A stretch of 64,000 nucleotides of DNA from Hysterangium stoloniferum (Eukaryota > Basidiomycota > Agaricomycetes > Hysterangiales > Hysterangiaceae). The notes under the pieces are model-generated. The model was not told where the DNA came from. It worked only from the letters and a program-made list of their open reading frames with translations, and made no database searches. The stretch's first letter is position 1; the number at the start of each line of letters is the position of its first letter. Positions 59,331 through 64,000 of the stretch are shown in pieces. The translations under genes were made by a program, and so were the position numbers. The stretch spans positions 412,001 to 476,000 of the forward strand of contig WHVD01000018.1 of the NCBI GenBank assembly GCA_015178975.1, given 5' to 3'.

Positions 59331-59386
59331 GAGGAAGTAAAAGTCATAACAAGGTTTCCGTAGGTGAACCTGCAGAAGGATCATTA
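59331..59386 (+). rRNA. 18S rRNA relic, 3' terminal segment
   Basis: GAGGAAGTAAAAGTCATAAC through TAGGTGAACCTGCAGAAGG to TCATTA, the conserved 3' end of SSU. GTCGTAAC has become GTCATAAC, and TGCGGAAGG has become TGCAGAAGG. Confidence 0.95.
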
Positions 59387-59550
59387 ACAAATGAAACTTA
59401 AAGTGCCTTTGAGGTGCGACATCTCACACACCTGTGCACCCGGTGGACGTCTTGAGACTCTCAAGCTGTTCACTACAATTTTTTTTTTACAATGATGCCT
59501 GTAACGAAAGCATGTCCCTTGAGCTCTATGGAGTGCAAACAACATTAATA
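59387..59550 (+). other. Internal transcribed spacer 1 (relic)
   Basis: Lies between the SSU end and the 5.8S start. It is about 164 bp, in the normal fungal range, and has a T run at 59479-59488. Confidence 0.85.
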
Positions 59551-59707
59551 CAACTTTCAACAATGGATCTCTTGGCTTTCGCATTGATGAAGAATGCTGC
59601 GAAAGTGCAAAGCATAATGTGAATTGCAGAATTCAGTGAATCATCAAATCTTTGAACACATCTTGCGCTCCTTGGTATTCTGAGGAGCATGCCTGTGAGT
59701 GTCGTGA
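59551..59707 (+). rRNA. 5.8S rRNA relic
   Basis: It starts CAACTTTCAACAATGGATC (functional copies have AACGGATC) and contains GTGAATTGCAGAATTCAGTG and AATCTTTGAACACATCTTGC, ending near GCATGCCTGTGAGTGTCGTG. CpG to TpG/CpA changes at several invariant sites mark it as non-functional. Confidence 0.95.
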
Positions 59708-59908
59708 AGTCTCTCAAGTCTGAGTCTCTTTTGACTTCAGGGTTCAGATTTGGACGTTTGCCGTTCTTGTTGGCTTGTCTCGAAATGCATTAGCCGTTCC
59801 CATTTCCACAGACAACAGTGTGATAAATGAAAATTGCTCGTGTCTTGTGGTAACAAAAATGGGGGATGGCTTACAGTCATCCTTTTTGGACAATACACAT
59901 GTCATCTG
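59708..59908 (+). other. Internal transcribed spacer 2 (relic)
   Basis: About 200 bp between 5.8S and the LSU start, with the usual fungal TTTGACTTCAGG-type start region. Confidence 0.85.
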
Positions 59909-60690
59909 ACCTCAAACCAGGTAGGACTACCCACTGAACTTAAGCATATCAATAAGCAGAGGAAAAGAAACTAACAAGGATTCCCCTAGTAATGGCGAGT
60001 GAAGTGGGAAAAGCTCAAATTTGTAATCTGGCAGTCTTCAGCCATCCAAGTTGTAGTCTGGAGAAGTGTCTTCCGTGCCAGACTGTGTACAAGTCCCTTG
60101 GAACAGGGCATCGTAGAGGGTGAGAATCCCGTCTCTGACACAGACTGCTGGTGCTCTGTGATGTGCTCTCAAAGAGTCGAGTTGTTTGGGAATGCAGCTC
60201 AAAATGGGTGGTAAATTCCATCTAAAGCTAAATATTGGTGAAAGACCAATAGCAAACAAGTACCATGAGGGAAAGATGAAAAGCACTGTGGAAAGAGAGT
60301 TAAACAGTATGTGAAATTGTTGAAAGGGAAACACTTGAAGTCAGTCGTGTCTTCCGAGACTCAGCCAGGTTTCTTACCTGGTGTACTTCTCAGTGTTGAT
60401 GGGCCAGCATCGATTTCGACCGTTGGAGAAAGGCTCTGGGAACATGGCACCTTTGGGTGTGTTATAGCCCTCTGTCGTATGCGACAGTCAGGATTGAGGA
60501 CCACAGCATGCCCTTCACTGGGCCGGGGTTCATCCACATAATGCACTTAGGATGCTGGCATAATGGCTTTAAGCGACCCATCTTGAAACATGGACCAAGG
60601 AGTCTAACATGCCTGCGAGTGTTTGGATGGAAAACCCAAGCACGTAATGAAAGTGAAAAGGTCGGGACCTCCCCCATGGAGGGCACCAAA
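59909..60690 (+). rRNA. 28S (LSU) rRNA relic, 5' ~780 bp (D1-D2)
   Basis: GACCTCAAACCAGGTAGGAC, then ACTTAAGCATATCAATAAGC, AACAAGTACCATGAGGG and AGCGACCCATCTTGAAACATG are all diagnostic LSU segments. It ends around CCATGGAGGGCACC, after which the sequence is unrelated. CpG depletion matches the SSU relic. Confidence 0.95.
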
Positions 60691-61029
60691 CTACAGTTTC
60701 TACATGTATATATAGATTTTAGAGTCATCTTCTAATTCAGACACATGACAAGCCAAGCCAAGCCAAGTATAGAACACAAAAAGAGAAAGGCCAAATCAAG
60801 TGAACAACAGGAACAATATGACAAATCAGGAAGGGATCTCAGGTTCCAAAAATACATCTGATAATTCATTGGAAGTTGAAAGGGGATTGGAAACATAATC
60901 AGGTCCAAGACAAGGTTGTTGGTCAAGGTCAAGTTCAAGTTCCAGCACTTGTCTAGATAAGGTGAAATATGAGAGTAAGTTGTATGTGGCTGCACTTACA
61001 GTATGACTATGGGGATTATGGATGATTAT

Positions 61030-61640
61030 GGCAGAGTGTTAGGATGTTAAGAACTGAAAACTGACTGATGTTGGTAGACTGATGGGGACCAAATGGAAGG
61101 ACTTGGCTTCAGCTTATGTGCTGCTCCCTTGCAAGTTACTGTTGGGTGTCCTTAAATTTCAGGTGGGCAAAAACTAGTCCTGTCGAGTAAACCTCTCCAT
61201 AAACAACTGATCAGAAACCGAAGGATAAGTTGAGGGTTGGGTTGGAGAGTCAGAGACTGAGAGTTGGAGACTGAGAGTTTGAAATCGTAAATGTACGTTG
61301 AATCATAAATTGGATGGGGTCAGAATGTGGTGGTTGTGAATAGATAATGGAGTCAGAGATTAGAAGGGTATCTAAGTAGTAGCTATATTACAGCAGGTCT
61401 ATATACAAATTATTGGCATCTAGAAATTACTAACTAAGGGAAGAGTGGAAACACTATTTGACAAATAGACTTGACTAGAAACTGGAAGGTTATGATAAGA
61501 TCAGAAGCCATGATTAGCTGAGAGTGGGATTACAAGAAAAGGGAATAGTACATAAGCTACAAGTATTTACAGGCATATGTGAAACATAGAGTAGAGCGGA
61601 TCAACATAAGTAAAAGGGGACATATCAAAGCATAACCAGA
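61030..61640 (-). repeat. Dispersed repeat, inverted copy of about 46090-46720
   Basis: It contains GGACTTGGCTTCAGCTTATG at 61099 and matches the 46-kb region in inverted orientation through ATGGAGTCAGAGATTAG, AGTAGCTATATTACAGCAGG and GGGGACATATCAAAGCATAA. Confidence 0.7.
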
Positions 61641-62215
61641 TGGTATGAGCATAACTTGACAGGGGTGTAAATGGGGTTTGATCACCATGAGGGTGTACAT
61701 CAGTGTTGGTGTTCTGACAGTTGCCGAAACAATGACTTGATCAATAACTTGGAACATTGATAGACAGTAGTATCCTCAGGGACTGTCAGGTTGTGACACA
61801 GTTATGACATGGTTGTAACATAGGACCCAATCTTGGCACCAACCTCAGCTCTAACCCCTGAACCTGATATCAGCCCTAATTGCAACTCTGATCTCATCAA
61901 ATGATGGGTGTCAAGATTCAAGATTGTAAGGGGACATTTCATTTCTTGCTTTCTTTAATTTGGTATCATTTTGATATATATCTTAACCAGTTTCCCAATT
62001 ATTTACACTTTCAAATCCTCTCCTAGGGTTACCAGCTCCCCCATAAATTACTTTGACTTGGTTTGTTAAGGGTTCATACATGGAGGGTTTCTGGGGAAAC
62101 CCATGGGAAATCCAGTAGGACTTGGCTTCAGCTTATAGGCTGCACCCTCGCGAGATCATCTTGTCCAATTTCAAACAGGCAGATGGGAATCCCAGGGAGT
62201 CTGGGCAGAGTTCAT

Positions 62216-62470
62216 GGGTTGAGAGGTTGTGGGTTGAGAGGTTGTGGGTTGAGAGGTTGTGGGTTGAGAGGTTGTGGGTTGAGAGGTTGTGGGTTGAGAG
62301 GTTGTGGGTTGAGAGGTTGTGGGTTGAGAGGTTGTGGGTTGAGAGGTTGTGGGTTGAGAGGTTGTGGGTTGAGAGGTTGTGGGTTGAGAGGTTGTGGGTT
62401 GAGAGGTTGTGGGTTGAGAGGTTGTGGGTTGAGAGGTTGTGGGTTGAGAGGTTGTGGGTTGAGAGGTTGG
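62216..62470 (+). repeat. 15-bp minisatellite GGGTTGAGAGGTTGT, 17 units
   Basis: Perfect tandem units with only the last slightly altered. They lie about 70 bp after a further copy of the GGACTTGGCTTCAGCTTAT end at 62118. Frames across it are compositional artefacts. Confidence 0.97.
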
Positions 62471-63138
62471 GGAGTCAAGATAGATAAGTCGGAGGTTGAG
62501 TGATAGATGCATCAGAGCCTGTGGGCTCTGACTAGTGAGAGCAGTGTGATTCAAAGAGGAGTTTAGAGTGGAAAATGTACTAGATTACTGGGGAGAATCT
62601 AAGCTGATTTTCTGACTGGATTGTATGTACAACATCTGCCAGACTATATAGACTGTGGAATGAATAACATACCAAATCCAGTAATAATGAAAATGAAACT
62701 AACAAACATAAAATGAGATAAGTAAACACCAAACTTGGTGTTAGGAATGGGATGGAATGGAAATGGAGTCTGAATCATGACAGGTCATAAAACCATAATG
62801 GGAATGGAGCTCAGTTAGAGGGATGATGGGTGTGAGGTATCAGCTTTATCTCATAATTTTCTCTTAATTTTCTTTGAATTTATTAATATTTTCTCGAATT
62901 TATTGTATTTTTATGATATTTTTATTGTGAAATATAGGCTCTATTACTTTTAACTTCACATAATAATAGCATATATGAACTCATATTATGCTATTATATC
63001 TTAGTTAATTTATTATAATTTCTAACTAGTTATTTATATTTTATTTACTTAGTTATTACCTTTCGGCACCTTGTGCAGCCTAGTTTGCGCATTTTTGGAG
63101 TCATGTGACCTATTACATAAGCCTCCGGTGTCGGGATG

Positions 63139-63232
63139 TCACAAAGGTCACGAATGTGACTACCCGAGTCACACAAGTCACGAATGTGACTACCCGAGTC
63201 ACACAAGTCACGAACGTGACTACCCGAGTCAT
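63139..63232 (+). repeat. 30-bp tandem repeat, about three units
   Basis: CGAATGTGACTACCCGAGTC followed by ACACAAGTCA, repeated. Each unit contains the self-complementary halves GTGACT and AGTCAC. Confidence 0.85.
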
Positions 63233-63519
63233 TATTAGGTTCCGCCGACTCATCGTTTGCTTCCGTCCCGGGACCGCGGCCTTGAACCTACATGTTCAAG
63301 CAAGAGGTTACAACCCTTGTCTCAGAGAAGAGAATCACATCATAGACAAAGGGTAAATATTGAGTAGAATATGAGGTCATTATGATCTCACTAATGACCT
63401 CATAAACTAATGTTAAATTTGATGATGAAACACACCTTTTTATAGGGGGAGTCCACCAATTATTGCAACTTTTCATATGAAGATGCTAATTGTGGACCAT
63501 GCTTTTGGAGGTTAATGTG

Positions 63520-64000
63520 TGTCAGAACCACTATACACCTCCCAGAGCATCCAACCTATATTGTCAGGAGGTGCTACACTAACTGACACAAGATATTGAG
63601 ACACAAAGTACTTTTATTACAAGCTTATTAAACTCTTGTATATTGTGTATTGCAATAGAGTCAACTCATACTATTTTTAATAACTAAATAGTTAGCTAAT
63701 CATTGAGTTATCAAAATGTATATAAGGAGGGCCAAGTTTCCAATAAAACCAATCTATCTCTCACACATTTTACAGTACAGCACAGAAGCTTACCTCATCA
63801 TCCTAAGGACAATAATAGCCTTAGTCTGATACACTCACTGCAAGCACCTACACTTGCAGCATCTTGAATCTTTGTCAGCAACTCTTGAACTTAGCTAATC
63901 ATCTAAGTTCCCCCAGCCTCACAGCTACCCTTTAGGCTTATTAATTACATAATAAACCTAATAAGTATCCTTACTGAAATCCCTGCCAATACTAGATTAC
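63520..64000 (+). repeat. Probable 5' LTR of a gypsy-type retrotransposon, running off the window
   Basis: It starts TGTCAGAACCACTATACACC and has a promoter-like TATATAAGGAGGGCC near 63719 followed by CCAATAAAACC and CTATCTCTCACAC, a layout common in fungal Ty3/gypsy LTRs. No primer site or second LTR is visible because the window ends, so this is an inference from layout. Confidence 0.4.

Noticed and set aside
51915-60690. Functional rDNA unit
   Set aside because: The 18S is 5' truncated and interrupted twice, the LSU stops after about 780 bp, and invariant 5.8S and SSU sites are mutated.
62216-62470. Telomere-like repeat
   Set aside because: The unit is 15 bp and lacks the TTAGGG pattern of fungal telomeres; unique sequence follows on both sides.
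62063-62554. Frames of LRGCG or TSQPT repeats
   Set aside because: By-product of the 15-bp GGGTTGAGAGGTTGT array.
1-64000. tRNA genes
   Set aside because: No sequence with both internal promoter boxes and a cloverleaf was recognised by eye; a tRNA search program would be decisive.

Overview
The window is nuclear DNA from a filamentous basidiomycete, most likely an Agaricomycete. The evidence is short (49-71 nt) spliceosomal introns in every real gene, Ty1/copia and Ty3/gypsy retroelements, a TRI5-type sesquiterpene synthase, a fungal P450, and a degenerate SSU-ITS1-5.8S-ITS2-LSU relic of fungal type. I cannot name the species.

Layout. 0-5.2 kb: a decayed copia element on the minus strand. 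6.16-11.55 kb: an intact, very young copia element with two identical 358-bp LTRs, a perfect 5-bp target duplication and one 1,526-codon gag-pol frame. 11.8-19.6 kb (+) and 25.8-33.4 kb (-): a tail-to-tail pair of giant paralogues, each with 11 exons and an intact reading frame (2,422 and 2,325 aa). Each joins an NFX1/ZNFX1-type SF1 RNA helicase, an NF-X1 zinc finger and three CbxX/CfxQ AAA+ ATPase modules. Between them lie a Tc1/mariner-type MITE (22.07-22.34 kb) and a 331-aa trichodiene-synthase-like terpene synthase (22.76-23.99 kb, -). 34-42 kb: a 153-aa unknown gene, a 112-aa Hsp20-like gene, a P450 and two weak hypothetical genes.

42-48.9 kb is an AT-rich, CpG-poor graveyard holding a foldback element, a TIR element and a gypsy RNase H relic. 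A five-exon, 549-aa gene of unknown function sits at 48.99-50.88 kb.

51.9-60.7 kb is the most unusual part. It is a CpG-decayed ribosomal DNA relic whose 18S sequence is split by two insertions. The first is a ~6.1 kb cassette made almost wholly of minisatellites, polypurine tracts and GC-rich perfect hairpins. The second is a 675-bp element flanked by TTA, of PIF/Harbinger type. The cassette is CpG-rich while its host rDNA is CpG-depleted, so it probably arrived after the decay or escaped it. 60.7-64 kb returns to dispersed repeats, a 15-bp minisatellite and an apparent gypsy LTR running off the right end.

Functionally, the terpene synthase and P450 could belong to one terpenoid pathway, but they are 14 kb apart and separated by a helicase gene. 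The helicase-AAA pair has an internal near-identical tract that includes introns, which suggests recent gene conversion. All exon calls were made by eye from splice sites, frame continuity and comparison of the two paralogues.
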